From positions 5,208,001 to 5,272,000 of the forward strand of contig CM056874.1 in the NCBI GenBank assembly GCA_029876055.1: a stretch of DNA of 64,000 nt. The letters are read 5' to 3'. Shown one piece after another: positions 23,435 through 36,500 of the stretch; the stretch's first letter is position 1, and the number at the start of each line of letters is the position of its first letter. Both the position numbers and the translations under genes were made by a program. A model generated the notes under the pieces. It made no database searches. It saw only the letters and a list, made by a program, of their open reading frames with translations, and was not told the origin of the DNA. This DNA is from Madurella fahalii (lineage: Eukaryota; Ascomycota; Sordariomycetes; Sordariales).

Positions 23435-26306
23435 CTAATCCTCCTCAATCTCTCCTTCTTCACTCCCGGCCCGGACGCTGGGGGTCTTGTCCTTGTGCTG
23501 CTGCTGCTGCTGCTGCTGTTGCTGCTGTTGTTGGTGGAGCGGCGTACGAGCAGCACCAGCAGTGCTTCGGCTGCTCGGAGGCCGATCACGCTCACCACGC
23601 TCACGGTCACGGTCGCGGTCACCGCGGTCGCGATCATCAAGCTTGACGCGCTTACCTCGCCTATCGTGGAGGTCGTCGTCCTCAGCGGGGCGGGGGCGGC
23701 GCGACGAGGAGCTGGGCCTGCCGCTGCTAGATACGGTAGGAGTGGTGTTCTCGTCACCGTACGGGAGCTCGTCGACGTCGCGGTCAAGGACTCGCCTGCG
23801 GTAGATGCGCTCCCTATCCTCCTCGCGGCTGCGGCGCTCGCGGTCGTAGTGGTTGGATTCGTCGCCGAGGCGCGGGGGGCGGCGGTCATAATCATCGCGG
23901 CGGTGATGGTCACGGTCGCGGTGGTCGCGGTGGTCGCGATCGCGGTCCCTCTCACGATCACGCTCGCGTTCCCGGTCTCGCTCACGGTCTCGCTCACGGT
24001 CTCGCTCCCTATCCCGCTCCCGTTCCCGGTCACGGTCACGGTCGCCGCGATCGCGGTAATCGCGACGATCCCGCTCGCGGTCTCGTTCTCGGTCACGGTC
24101 ATGGTCGCGGTCCCGTTCCCGATCGCGTAGCGGGTCGTGGTGAGAGTCGGCTGATCGTCGGTCTGACAACAGGACATCGGCCGCGGTGCTCGATTTGCGG
24201 TAATTGCGCTCGCGCTCGGCCACGGCGTGGCGGCGCTCCGCCTCATAGCTGTTGTGCTCGGGGCTGCGGCTCCTAGCAGAACGTCCACTGCTGCGATGAG
24301 ATCGCTCACCTCTATCACGATAGCCATCCGGGCGGTCACGGCGACGCAAGCGGTCCTTCTCGGCCTCGTCCTCCTTCTCTCGGAGACGGCGGATATGCCT
24401 CTCAAAGGCGCCTCGTCGGGCCTCGTCGGAGCTTACAGCCTGGAAGGCGGGAACATGAGCAAGCCGGCTCCTAACCTGCTCGTAAGTGTCGTCGATGGCA
24501 ATCGGAGGATCCATCCGCTTCATATGCGAACGGAGGTCGTCGAGAGCACGGCGCTGCTGGCGATCGGGTTGGCGATCCTCGTCCGAGCGCTTGATCCGCT
24601 TTTGAGACTGTTTACATCAGCAAAGACTCCTTGGGGAAGAGTTTAGGCGGATGGCTACGTACCCGCTCGAATATAAGCTCCAAGATATCGCGTTCAATGT
24701 TAGCTGTGCGGTGATCACCTCTGAGCACTGACTCGAATTCTTCAAATGTGGTCTTCGGAGTGATCTCGAAGCGTTTGTCCTGGATGAATGTGAGCTGACC
24801 AATTTCACTCAAGGTCCAAAAGCAGGCAAACTTACATCAATAACGTCGAGAACATCGTTTCTTGTAGTCCTCAGAGCACGCTCTTCTTCCTCGACCACAT
24901 CCCAGAACAGCTCCATGGCGGTTGAACCAGGCTGGCCCGCCATGGCCCTGTAGCGTTCATCGTCCTCGATAAAGGGATGGATCTGGGTCCATTTCGTGCC
25001 GGCTTTGATCTTGCCGGCCTTTCTCAGCTCTGAGAGAAGGGCTATAAAGTTATCACGGGCCTTGCGCTCCCGGCGGAGCTTCTTGTTCTTCTCTTCCTGT
25101 ATAGAATCGTTGAACTTGCGTTCCAATGCCTTGACATGGTTTTGGAAGACGGTCAAGACATCGTACTTGCTAAGAGACTTGTACTTCTCGTCATTCTGAA
25201 ACGGCGGGGCATTCTGGATGGTACCTTGGGCCTCAGACCAACGCGTATAAGGCTCGAGATTCAGAGTTGGGAGCAGCTCGATCAAGCCGTCCATAGCACT
25301 TTTGCGCAGCGCGACTTGCTGCTCCTTGTGTGCCTTTTTGAGGTCTGCGATGTAGTCTTCAAAGAGCTGGCGCCGCTCGTTCTCATCGTTGGTGGAGCGG
25401 AAGATGGTCTCGCCCTCGATCATCGGGCGCGCTGTCTTCCAGCGCGTGTAGTGTTTGATCTCGGGGTGGCTCCGTAGCATGGTTGCGAAATCAGCACGCA
25501 GCTTGGTCAGCCTCTCCTTTGCACGCTCCTTATCTTGAACGATGACATCGTGGCAGTACTTCTCAAATGCCGCCTTCCTGTCCCTGGGGTCTTTGATGGC
25601 GCGGAACTGCGGGTCCCTGACGATTGACCGGATGGCTTGCTCCCAAGTCCAATCCGGCTGAACGCCGCTCCGGCGCAGAAGCTTGACGAATGCGGCTTCA
25701 GCTTCCTCGGCAGTCGCATACTCGGGGTCGTTGGTCGCAGGGACGAAGGCCTGGGCCTGGATGTTGTTGCCGTAGGTCAGCTGGCGCGATTCACTAATAG
25801 TCTCACGATGATCGCGGTGATGGTCGGCACCTCCATATCCGCCATGATGGCCACCGCCAGGAGCAGCGAACGGTGTGGCAGGCGTTCTGTTAGGGGGGTC
25901 AGTAAGGCCAGGCAGCACGGGCTGGGACATGTCGGGACTGCTCACGCAGGTGTTGTCGGCGTTGCTTCACCGCCGCCTAAAGCTCGCTTGTACACATCTG
26001 GCATCTCCCACGAGCTCTGCTTCGTCTCGGTATTGTACCAGTACTTGCGACCGCCCTCGGCGGTGTACTCCTTCCATGGTTGGTTCGCTAGCGCGCGCTG
26101 TATAGGGCCAGGTCAGCATATTCCGGCGCACATATATAAAGCCATTCGGGGGCCCATACCTCGGCGGGGGTCATCATCTCCTCGGGCTTGGTCCATTGCG
26201 TGACCTTGGTCGCCGAATTGTAGTAGTAGCTGCGGCCATCAGGAGTGCGATGCTCTTGCCAGGCAGCACCCGCCGGCGGGGGGAAGGGCCCGCTCATTCC
26301 GTTCAT
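23435..26306 (-). CDS. prp40: Pre-mRNA splicing factor PRP40 (WW and FF domains)
   Basis: This U1 snRNP-associated factor helps bridge the 5' splice site and branch site. Exons in transcript order are 26306-26160, 26097-25946, 25886-24836, 24779-24663 and 24607-23435; they total 879 residues, phases consistent. Two WW domains come first (AAWQEHRTPDGRSYYYN..VTQWTKPEE, ~15-47; PWKEYTAEGGRKYWYN..SSWEMPD, ~56-83). Several FF repeats follow, beginning about residue 160 (AEEAEAAFVKLLRRSG...RKAAFEKYC), then 225-290, 295-360 and 375-440. The last exon holds a further FF-like segment and a C-terminal half made of Arg-Asp/Arg-Glu dipeptides and a poly-Gln run coded by CTG triplets on the plus strand, ending EEGEIEED. 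The charged tail is longer and more repetitive than in yeast but resembles other filamentous ascomycetes. It diverges from TRS65 with 476 bp between starts. Confidence 0.94.
23497..23531 (-). repeat. CAG/CTG trinucleotide repeat coding poly-Gln in PRP40
   Basis: CTG triplets on the plus strand, with CTG/TTG interruptions, encode about 13 consecutive Gln near the PRP40 C-terminus on the minus strand. In-frame length variation is expected of such a tract. Confidence 0.85.
23860..24125 (-). repeat. Degenerate hexamer repeat coding Arg-Asp/Arg-Glu tail of PRP40
   Basis: Plus-strand units such as CGGTCA, CGGTCT and CGATCG repeat imperfectly and code alternating RD/RE on the minus strand. This is the low-complexity tail of PRP40, not an independent element. 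Confidence 0.75.
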
Positions 26307-26782
26307 CGTGATGGGCCGTTCGACAGGTACGGTCTAGGGCAAGGCGATGGGGGCGCACTGTTGTGGAAATTGTCGATTCGCGCTGCACAACGCGCTGGGG
26401 GACGACGTGAAGGCGAGATGCAAAAAGACGCGGCCGATAAAATCTGAAAACGTCAGGGAGCACTTATCGCCGCACGGACCATTAACCTGAACCTTAGCGA
26501 AGAGCCGTGAGACTAAAAAGCCAAGGCTGGGGTGCCCACTGTGCTGGGGTTCGCTGCAAGGGTTTCCGTCTGCAGGCACAGGGGGGTGGGGGGGGGGGGT
26601 CCCAATGGCCGTCGTCCCACAGCTTCGATCTTGTTCGTCGTCTTCTTGTTTTGTCTGATACTTGGGACTGAGTATGCAGGGGAAATACAGGAGTTCCGGT
26701 GGCCTAACTGCGATTGGAATAACGGAATGATCTCAAGACTACGGCCAGACGAGGCAGAGCGATAACCGCCTGGCAACCAAAC
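26307..26782. other. Short divergent promoter between PRP40 and TRS65
   Basis: The 476-bp gap separates two start codons pointing apart. It has a G-run near 26582-26600. I identify no named element. Confidence 0.5.
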
Positions 26783-28793
26783 ATGATGGCGCTTCCCGAC
26801 CTAGACAGCATCGCCCCCGGCGAGGTTGGCGATATGGCCGACGCCTTCCTCCAACAATCTTACCTCACATACATAGTCCCGTTTGCAACCGACTTTAATC
26901 CCGAGGCTGCTCTCAGCCAAGGCGACGGCTCAGTAGAGAGCAAAATCTCCAGCATCGAGCAACGCGACCGGCTGTTCTTTGGTATGAGGTTCGCAGACTG
27001 TTCCCGCTCCTGTGTCTCACATAGCTCATTTGCAGATTGCAGATGAGACGGTCCATGTGTACCTCATACTCCGCGCGCCATGCGCCGACGAGCAGACATT
27101 CCGTCTGCATCTGCGCCGCCTTGTCGTCACTCTCGACGCCCACATCGTGAACAGCGTTTCCTCGGGCCGGGATACCCCCCCTGCGTCCGAGATGATCTAC
27201 AATGGTGCGGTCGAGAATGTCGAGCAGGCATTCGTCATGGCAGGCGAGCCGCCCGATGGTGGTGAGAAGCATTTCTATGCCCTGTGGAAGCTCCCGGTCC
27301 TCCTTGGCCGGCCCAGGATCAGGCTACAGCTGCCATCTGCCGTCTTCTCGGGAGCCGCGAGCCTGAGGCCGGCGGCGCCCGATCAGCACAGTGGGTTACG
27401 TGAGGGGTACATGGCCAGCTGTATGCCGTCGGGGATGAACCTGCTCGAAGCCTTTACCAACGATCCGATGCTCGGCGGCGTCAAGCCCCGGCTTTCCGCC
27501 CAGAGAGTGTCGAGAGTCGCGCCGGTTACAAAACCAAAGGACGCCCTCCAGCGCATAAATGGACTGCAGAATCTCAAGCTAAAGATCTACCCGGTCCTCC
27601 ACACCCGGGTCCGCTTCTCACGACCCAACACCGCGCCGCCGAGCGCAGCCCTGATAGCCATCCTTGAGATCGACTTTACCCCCTTTTTCGATTGCGAAGT
27701 CTTGCTGGACAAGATCACCCTCAGCATGACGGACGGCACGGTCGAATACCTCAACGCCCAAGATGGCATGAGCCTCCCCCTAAGCTGTGTCGCCCACGAC
27801 CACCTCACATTCCTCTACAAACTTGCTCCGCAACAGCTGGACCGCCTCGCCAAGACCCCTCCATCCCAAGACCTCAACATTACCATCCAAGTCCTCGTCC
27901 TCATCCGCCCAGAGGGTGAACCGAACTCTTGCACTCCCCGCCTAGTCATGACCTGGCCAACGCCGGTGGACTTCACTCCCCCCGTCAATGCCAACTTCGG
28001 ACAACCCATGACGCAGCCGATCCAGCGCTCCCACCGGCCCAGCCAGCTCTCCATCAGCGGCGGCGTCGACGCTCAGTCGCTCGTCTCGCCCTCCGTCAGC
28101 CGGCCCGACGCCCTCCCCTCCCTCGAAGCCGCCGCCGCCGCAGCTCGCACGGTTGAGACCGCCCTCCCGGACTTTGGCATCACCATGACCTTCACGGGCC
28201 CGCCGGGACCGGTCCGTCTAGGCGAGGAATTCGTCTGGACCGTCTTTGTCGTCAACCGCAGCCGACCAGATCACCACCCCCCCACCGGTACAGCAGCGAC
28301 CCCCTCCATGACCACCCCCAATCCGCCTATGATCATCGCCTCCCGCAAGTTAATGCTCTTCCCCATCCCCCGGCGCACCCGGCGCAACGAGCTGCGCGTC
28401 ATCCGCCCGCCTTCCACGGCCACAGGAGGGGGAGGAGGAGGAGGAGGAGGAGGAGTTGGTGGTGGTGGTGGTGTCACAGCCGGTAGCTCCAAGCAGCAGC
28501 GAGACCCCCTCATCGCCGACGCCGTGCTCGACGAGACGGTCGTGCACGCCATGCAGCGGAACAGCGTGGTCGACTGCGCCGAGGTGGTCTGTCTGTCCGC
28601 CGACGTGCGGGTGGGGCCCCTTGCGCCCGACGCGTGCGCGGTGGCGGAGCTGAGGTTCCTGGCATTGCGGGAGGGTGTTGTAGGCGTGGAGGCGGTGAGG
28701 GTGGTGGATTTGGGGAGCCAGGAGCACGTGGATGTGAGGGATTTGCCGTTGGTTGTTGTCGTTAATGGTGAAGAGGGGAATGTGAGGAGGTAA
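26783..28793 (+). CDS. trs65: TRAPP trafficking complex subunit Trs65
   Basis: This is a fungal subunit of the TRAPPII tethering and Ypt/Rab exchange complex at the Golgi. Two exons, 26783-26981 and 27043-28793, encode 649 residues; the 61-nt intron (GTATGA to TTGCAG) splits the Asp codon of LFF-DETVHVYL. Family-like segments are QSYLTYIVPFATDF near the start, FYALWKLPVLLGRPRIRLQLP, LKIYPVLHTRVRFSR, CEVLLDKITLSMTDGTVE and DHLTFLYKL. The C-terminal half reads as the immunoglobulin-like part (MTFTGPPGPVRLGEEF, FVVNRS, SRKLMLFPIPRR, VGPLAPDACAVAELRFLAL). A poly-Gly tract interrupts it around nt 28426-28474. There are two adjacent Met codons at the start; either would serve. Family assignment rests on these segments and length, without a search. 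Confidence 0.82.
28426..28474 (+). repeat. GGA/GGT repeat coding poly-Gly in TRS65
   Basis: A run of GGA and GGT triplets codes about 15 Gly with one Val, probably a flexible loop in the C-terminal domain. Confidence 0.85.
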
Positions 28794-29197
28794 AGGCAGT
28801 GGAAGGGAAGGGGCCGTTGGGGCTGGCTATCGTAAGGGGGGAATATCGAAAGGATAATACCAAAGACTTAAGTAGAGAAGGTCGCGGGTATCCTACCCAC
28901 TACTTGCTACTGGTCATCGGATAGATAATATCGACTGGCCTTGATATGTGCTTTTATACTGTCTGTACCATATTCTACCGTATGTGGGTTAGGCTATGTA
29001 CCAGGTATACGCCGAGAGCTGCTGCATCGGGCTATGCAAGGATATACCACCGCAGTCGCGTCCTAGCCCGCTGCGACCAAAACATCAAAACCTACTCTAT
29101 GTCCCACTCACGGAACGCTAAACGCCATGCAGTGCAGTACAAATAACCCGACAATATACGTACCCAGTCCCTCCTCTGATGGATTCCCAAGTCCAGG
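28794..29197. other. Convergent intergenic region between TRS65 and SLD3
   Basis: About 400 bp separate two stop codons on opposite strands; it should hold the two 3' UTRs. No coding signal is visible. Confidence 0.5.
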
Positions 29198-32100
29198 TCA
29201 TAACACGTCAATATCATCCAAATCGGTCGTATCCCACCCAAGCCGCTGATAAATGTTCACCTCCTCTTTGACACTCCGTTCTTCTTCTTCCCCGTCTGTC
29301 CGCCCCGACTCCTTCATCTTGTCCGAGAAGCCTCCTCTTCCTCCCCCACCACCAGCACCACCAACAAAGAGTCTTCCCTTGATAGGCGTATCATCTAGCA
29401 CCCCTAGCCCTAGCCTACCGGTGCCCACCCCCGACCGCGAGCGCGGCGCAATCGGCGTCTCAAATAGCCCGGCCAAGCCCGGCGATGAGGGTATGTCTCC
29501 ATCCCACCCTTCGGAGGAACTGAAACGGCCCGCTGGAACGGACAGGTACTGGGGCTGGGAGCGCTGATGGTGCTGCTGGGTAGCGGCGGCTGGCGCGGCC
29601 TTTCTGGCCATGATCGGCGACGATGAGGGGATGCCGTCGGCGGGCGTTTCGTGCAGCGCTGGCAAAGTGAACGTCGTCTGCCGCAGAGGGGTGACCTGGA
29701 CATGGTCGGTATTACCCGCGGGGTTACTGAGCCGGTTCGCAAACTTGCGGGGGAGAGTGGAGGATGGGACGACTGAGGCACTTGATGGCGGGAGGTCCGG
29801 CCCGGGTTGTGACCGCGAAGTCCCGGTGGCGAGCGCATCCTTGAAGCGGTTGTTGGCGGGCGTCGCCTTGACTTGGATAGCTGGGGCGCGGTTGGGCTTT
29901 TTCAGTTCTATGTGATTTATTAGTTTTATTCCGGGGGAAGGGGGCCTTTGAGAGGATCGCGGAACATACTCTTGAGTTGCCCCACTGATGCCCGCTTCTC
30001 GGCCGCTTCAGCCAGCTCTTTAGCAGCCAGACTGCGGTTCGGCTTCTTAAGCGCCGAGATGGCATCTTTGAGTTCGGCCTCCACTTCCGCCTTCTTCTTT
30101 GCCCTCGGGTTCTGCGGCCCGCTTGCTGAGCTTAGGCTCCGCGAGAAAATGCTGGCTGGTCGTTCTTGGAGCGAGGCAATCTCCTTTCTCTGAAGCAAGC
30201 CCATCAAGAGCGGCTCACTCGCTTCTCGCTTCAACCCCGGGATCGTCGTAGTAGTTGCGGATCGCATTAGGGCGATGGCGTCGGCAGGTCCCCGAGAGAC
30301 GCTACGCCTGTTCCGCTCGTGGGAGAGCGCACGCTCTAGGGTCCTATGGCTGTCCTTCTTCAAGGCTGGCAGGCGTTTCACAGGGGCGCCAGGTCTCGGC
30401 TTGACCGCGGAAGCAGGCTTCGCAACCTTTTCCTTGGGCGGCGACTGCACGACTGGCCCACCCAGCTTCCGGTTAAGGGAGTCGCACAGTCCAGGCAGTC
30501 GAGCGGAGAAACTGTTGGAGGGGGTTAGCAGCGTAACCAGGACAGCGAACTTGCGGGTGGCCTACAATGGCACAACAATATCCACACAGAAATCCCTTAA
30601 TGGGTCAGAGTTGGCCCTCTCCGGTTTCTCTGACTCGTCACCGCGAGCGGGCAGCTGACTCTCGGCCAATGCCTTGACCTCATCCAATGTTGTAGACTGC
30701 CAGATGCAGAGGCGGTCTGCATGAACATCAAGGAGCATGGGCAAGTTGTGCTTGTTCCTCTTCCTTGTTGATGGCTCCTGGCTAGCTTCTCGAGACGCAG
30801 TCTGAGACTCCACTTCAGGAAGCTGGCAGTCTCCACCAGCATCTTTTGACCGCACCAGAGGCTCAAGTGCTAGGATCTCCAATATCAGAATCATCTGCAG
30901 TTTTGTTTCTCTCCTTCGCAGGCATGATATGTGGTACTTGATTTCTGCGGCCGTCAAGACCTTTTCTTCATCTCCACGCGACACTGGCTGGAGCGAGGAC
31001 CACCATCTCTTGATATGTTCATCTTCGGCGGGGTATAGCCCGGATTTCCCAAGCTTCGGTTTCTTAGGCTTTCTCTTTTTAAATTTCGAGGCACCGGCGT
31101 CCGAATCGTCAATAAACGTCTTGATCTTGGTCACAAGCTCGGGCACTGTCTCCCGGTACTTCTTGTCTATCACGACCGTGGTCATGACAAGGCTCTTCAA
31201 GAAATCTACGAGGTCAGTCATCTCAAGATTGGTGTCGTGATCCGGGTGGAAAGCTGCCCTGGCCCTAGAGAGAGGGCCTTTTGCAAAATATGCCAACGAC
31301 CCCTGCCGAAATCAGCACACGCGTACAGGCAAGGTATGAAGTAATTAACCAACCTTGGAATGGTACAGGGCCTCGAAATATTGGGCTCTGATGTTTTGGA
31401 AAATGCCTTCGGCGCTTGGTTGGGCTGCGAAATCATCACTAGGAACTGGAAGAGAAGTCGGGGCGTCTTGCCCGCACAATGTCGAAAGAGATTCGGCTGA
31501 AGCTTGAGCACGCTCCTTGGCCGGCTCCGTGCTCTGGCCATTGGAGCTCCCAGATCCCGACTTCTCTTCAGCGAGAGCTGACGTATGGTTCTGAGAGTCC
31601 TTCTCGGGAGCTGTACTGGGGCGCCGCTGGACGAGAAGATGTATCTCGTTCATGGCCAATCTCCTCCTCTTGCTTTCCTTGTGCATAAGAGGCGTGACAA
31701 ATGGGGTGACGCTCGTGTCCTCGGGCTTGGTTGGCTTGCCGCTGCTCATCCGTTCCCTACACACAACTGTGGCGCTCTCGCCGAGTCTCTCGATATCCGC
31801 CCACGGACCGAGCTTGCACAACGCATATAAGCCATTGCTCTCGTGTTCGACGGCATAGACTACGCGGCTCGTCTCGGAGCGGGCGAGAAGGACAATGCGA
31901 GACCCTAGACGGTCCTCGAGGTCGAGAATTTTAATCTTGGATTCGAAGAGGCGGCTAGCGGGGAAATCACCGCGGGGTTGATCGAGATCGAGTGCGGAGA
32001 GAGGCAAGTGTTCGCGAGGTAGGAGCATTAAAGGATGCAATATACGCGGCTTCGCGGTCAGGTTTGAGGGATATGGCTAGAGACACATTAAGCTCTTATA

Positions 32101-32429
32101 ATCCAGACCAAGAGGACGGGCTAGAACAGTGACGACGGACGACACACCTTAAGAACAACTGGAGCCTTCAGCAGGCTATCTGCTGCCAAAGCAGAGACAT
32201 CCCTTTTGCGCTTCCCGGAACTGGAATTGGCTGAACTTGGCTCATGGAGACTCGGACGCGCCTGGCTCTGGCTCTGGCTCTGGCTCTGGGCTTGGTTCAG
32301 GCGTGCATCATGAGACGGAGTGAGGATGCCGGCGACCAACGGTCTGGACGATGGTCTGGACGATGCTCTGCTCGATGGTCTGCTCAAGGGACGCGACGCG
32401 CCGATGTTCGTCCCTGCGATTGAGGACAT
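29198..32429 (-). CDS. sld3: DNA replication regulator Sld3 (Treslin/TICRR relative)
   Basis: This initiator helps load Cdc45 onto the MCM helicase under CDK/DDK control. Exons in transcript order are 32429-32148, 32076-31354, 31302-30566, 30511-29970 and 29907-29198; they sum to 997 residues with matched phases. After a Ser/Arg/Gln-rich N-terminus with an SQSQSQSQ run comes a conserved block (VVLKPYPSNLTAKPRILHP, MLLPREHLPLSALDLDQP). The Sld3-Treslin domain follows, with YFEALYHSKGSLAYFAKG, PLSRARAAFHPDHD, DLVDFLKSLVMTTVVIDKKYR and a long helical segment. The C-terminal ~450 residues are basic and disordered with several Ser-Pro sites (IPSSSPIM, IPSSPGLAG), as expected for CDK regulation. 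Introns have GTGTGT, GTTGGT, GTAGGC and GTATGT donors. The reading frame stays open for 369 codons upstream of the chosen ATG, so the N-terminus is not fully certain. Confidence 0.86.
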
Positions 32430-33581
32430 GTCGAGAAAGGGACTCGTCTGGCCATCAATGGGACATTGTAGACATTGAAATGTACGTGTGATTTCGCCAA
32501 AGTCATATGAGTGTGGGATGTCTCCAAAGAATCCCGAAAATAACCAGGGGAGGTACGTCAATTGGCGTCCCACTTCTGGTGTTCGCGTGTAGGACGCGAC
32601 GGCGCACGGGCCATCTATTACGCAGTACTCATTTACGTTTTGTAAGTCTTCTCGATCAGCGGCCATCATCCCAAACGCGAGCGGCACTTGTCCGTCGAGT
32701 CTCCGTCCGCTCTGCAAGATTGCAGTTCGGCAATGTAGTGTCGAAAGGAAAAAAAGCAAGAAAGGAGGAGGACGTTGCTTCTGCTTGTAGATGGGGCAGA
32801 AGAGAGCATCACCACACAGCCTCATGAACTCTAAACAAGAAAAGGTGCCGTCACTGTGTCGATTATTCGTTCGATCGAGGCCCACATCAGGATGCCCTGC
32901 AGGCCGGTCGGCGATGCTTGGGCGACAATCCGATCGCTTGAGTGGTGGTTTCTTTCCCGATCGGTTCGAACGGGCTGCATTTTGCAGGGGTTCGCCTCGA
33001 GCCCGTATATCTGGGGCAATGCTCGTGATCCAATGTCTTGGACTCAACGGCTGAGATGATGAAATACAGTATGCAATGCCCGCCAAACTGTCAGCCAACG
33101 ACTGCTGCATATGGCCACCGAGGCTGGAGAGGCACTGTGGCTCTCTGCTACGTCCCCACCCGCTCTGGGTGTGACCAGACCCAGCCAATAGGCGGCGTTT
33201 CCGCTCCGGAAACCAGGAGCTCCCCAGCAAGCTCGACCGCAGCGTCGCCGTCGCCAGGTTATCTTCGCCACCGGCTCCCAACTGCCGTTCGACAACCCGC
33301 GAACCGTCTGGCTCGAGACGCCCGATCGCACGAGGCTTACTCGAGTCAATTGCACGACTGCCGCCGTACTCGCCTTCACCGCCCTGCCTATGCCCGATGG
33401 ACGAGCTGAACCGCCGCCGTATCAGTTCGATTTCCCCGAGCAGCGGGTGATTTTGCCCGCATCGACTCCTTTTTCCCACGGTACAATATCCGGCATCTTT
33501 GCCCTCTGATACAGCCCGCCCAACAGCTGTGCGCACTCCACCGGCCCTGCACCTGCTGCTTCCACGGCGACGCGCAGAGGA
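32430..33581. other. Divergent promoter region between SLD3 and os-4
   Basis: 1.15 kb separate two divergent start codons. On the minus strand a frame in phase with SLD3 stays open through almost all of it, which may be chance in GC-rich DNA. No other gene is recognisable. Confidence 0.5.
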
Positions 33582-36500
33582 ATGGCGAGCGAACCTTCTC
33601 CCCGCACCGTGCGCTTTTCACAACCCGACGACGATCAGCATGTCCGCTCCGACAAGCTCAAGAATGGCCCCCGCACCATTCCGCTGACCTCCGAGTTGGA
33701 GGACTCGGAATCGTCGAGCGAACTGCATATGATGAGTCCCCACAGTCTGGACCCGCACGACGAGCTCGGATCGCTTGGTCGATACGTCGACGTCCAAGTG
33801 CAACCGCACCCCCCCGCCACATTGGCAAACGGCGCCGGCAGCCGGCCGCGCCCCGGGGCCGAGGCCGTCTCGTACTCCAGCAACGGGAGCACCCCAAGGC
33901 CTCAGCGCCCCACCGGCCCCGCCAGGACCCCTTCCAACACTTATCAACCCTACACTCAGCGGAGGCCCACACAGCCCGCGCAGCCCTCTGCCTTCATCAA
34001 CACCAGCGGCGGCGGCGGCGGCGGCGGCGGCGGCCCCCCCCATGTCAGAGACGGCTCCCGGCCCCGGCAGGCAGGAACCTCGACGTTCCGGGCCCAGGAG
34101 CGGGAATACGTGCGGAGGCTGCGCCAGCAGGATTACAACAGCGATTACTTCGAGGCCTATGGCGCCGGAGAGCAGTATGACTCGGACTCGGAGGGCGAGA
34201 CGCCGTCTTCTGAAAGCCACTTCGATAGCTACGAGGACGCCCACATCATGTTCGTCAACAGCGAGGAGAGCCAGATCACAGAGGAGGATCTGAAGGACTC
34301 GCAGAGCCGCGAAAGGCTGGAATGGCACGGCATGCTCGAAGCCGTGCTCACGGGCGACGTTGTGCGGCAGGAGAAAAAGCGCCTCATTGGCTCGGCCGAC
34401 GAGGAATGGGGCAAGAGCGCACACAAGGCAGAGCTCTGGCTCGGAATCCGCTCAAAAGTCTGCGGGAGGCACCTGCCCGTCCAGCGGCGGATGATTGAGG
34501 AGTTGCGAGGCAACTTGGACCGTTCAGTAAGCGAGATCATCAACTTCTCGATTGCCGGCGAGAGCGAGGCCGGGAAGCCCCCCGTCGACCAGGTCCGCGA
34601 TGCCATCGCCAAGATCGAGAAGATCGAGGGCCTCTTCCCTTCGAGGACAGCGCTGATCGCAGCGCTCAAGCCCGCCACGTACGAGGCTTACGAGGAGACA
34701 TGCGATGCCGTGATATCATGGTACAATGTCAACGAAATGATCAATACCGAATTGGCCATCCTAAAGAAGTGGGTCGGCAATGACGCCCTCGACTTTCAGC
34801 GGCCCAAGGAGAAATCGCCCAATGGAAATGGCCTGAGCGATGACACTTCCTTCCTGGACCGGCTCATGAAGGAAGAGGGTCTCAAGACGCTGCACGAAGA
34901 TAACGGCGGCGACGGCAAGAACCTCAGGAGGAGGAGCATGTTGGACGGCATCTCGATGGTCATAACTAAGGCCAAAGAGACGCTCATCCTAAACGCCGAA
35001 GGCTTTTTGAAGCGCCACCTGCCGCCCTACATCGAGGAGCTCCTCACGCTCATCAGCTTCCCGTCTCGGCTTATTGAGGAGATCATCAAGGTGCGGCTGG
35101 CCTACGCCAAGAAGATGAAGGAGTCGGCGCAGCAGAACCCCATGATGCAGGACCAGATGATCTCTCAGTTCCAGGTCTTGCTCAAATTAGCAATCAAGAT
35201 CAAGTCCGAGTACATGGCCATCTCTCGGAGAGAGCCGGGCTGGGACTTGCCCCCTTGTATCGACGAGGACTTTGACCGTGTCACGCTGGATGCACTGAAG
35301 TATTATTTCAAGATGCTCAACTGGAAGCTCAGCGGAAACAAGAACACGTTCAAGGAAGCCGAGCTGCTATTCCAAGAATGGGGGTTCGGCAACGATATCG
35401 GCAAGAACCTGGAGCACGGCGATGTCGAGGTTGCCGAACAGTTCAGCTCGCTAACTTACAAGGCTCTTAACCGGCTCAACCAGACCTTTGAGAAAGAAAT
35501 ACAGAGGCGGCCCAAGGAGAGCGTGTCTGAGATGACGAAGAGGTACAAGCAGATCCTCGATTCCGTCCGCGTGCGGCAGCGGATGCTGCAAAGATTCTCA
35601 AGGATGCTCAGCGACAACTACGAAAACGCATGCGACTTCTCTGTCGCGTTGGGCCCCGATAAGCTGCAGGAACTGTTTGACCGCCTAGTCGAGTCCGGCC
35701 ATTTCCAAGTCTACACTGGGAAATCCGAGCACGAGGGCGTCATCATCATTGCCTCGCCCTCTCTGCATGGTCGCGCGAACGAGATTCAGCTCTTGATGAA
35801 GACGTTCTCTTACGAGACGAACACGGAGGATCCCTCAGACCCGTATCTCCTGATCATCAGGGCCGAGCAGCCGCCTACCTGGTTCGGGGCAAAGCTTCAT
35901 TTGCCACTGCGGGACGAGCCACTCGACATCAAGCTAGGACACATGAGGCTCATCGCCGGCGGCTCCCAGGCGAGGCTCGTCAACGCACGGAAGACGTTTT
36001 TGGAGAGCATCGACATGCACATCGACCTAGTAGTGGAACAGAGGTCAAGCTTGCAAAAAGTCAACGTCCGGCTCATGGAGATCCGAAAGGTCGCCTTCAA
36101 GTTGTCGAATGCCTTCATGGACAGCGTGGAGACGATCCGCCGGCAAACTCGGGGCCTCAGTTGCCATGAACTGATCCAGACCTGCTTCATCTTCGCCACT
36201 GAGTTTGGGCAGCGGTCGCTGCTCTACATGGACAACAACAGGAGGACGATGAACAATATGAAGCTTACCAAGCTCGCGCTCGATTGGGTCAGCTTTGTCT
36301 GCGACGATTGCATTTCGTCCGACCGCAAGACATTCCGCTGGACGGTGCAAGCTCTCGAATTCGCCATGGTGATGACGAGGGGCAAGCATATCCTGGCCCT
36401 TGGTGACGATGAATACGCCAAGCTGCGGGCCAAGGTCGCCGGGTGCATGGCACTCCTAATCTCTCACTTTGACATCATGGGCGCCAGGTCCAGCATTGCC

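Noticed and set aside
23336..24130. Plus-strand Val/Thr/Leu-rich frame that looks like a membrane protein
   Set aside because: It is the antisense of the PRP40 RD/RE tail; the apparent hydrophobicity comes from the repeat read backward.
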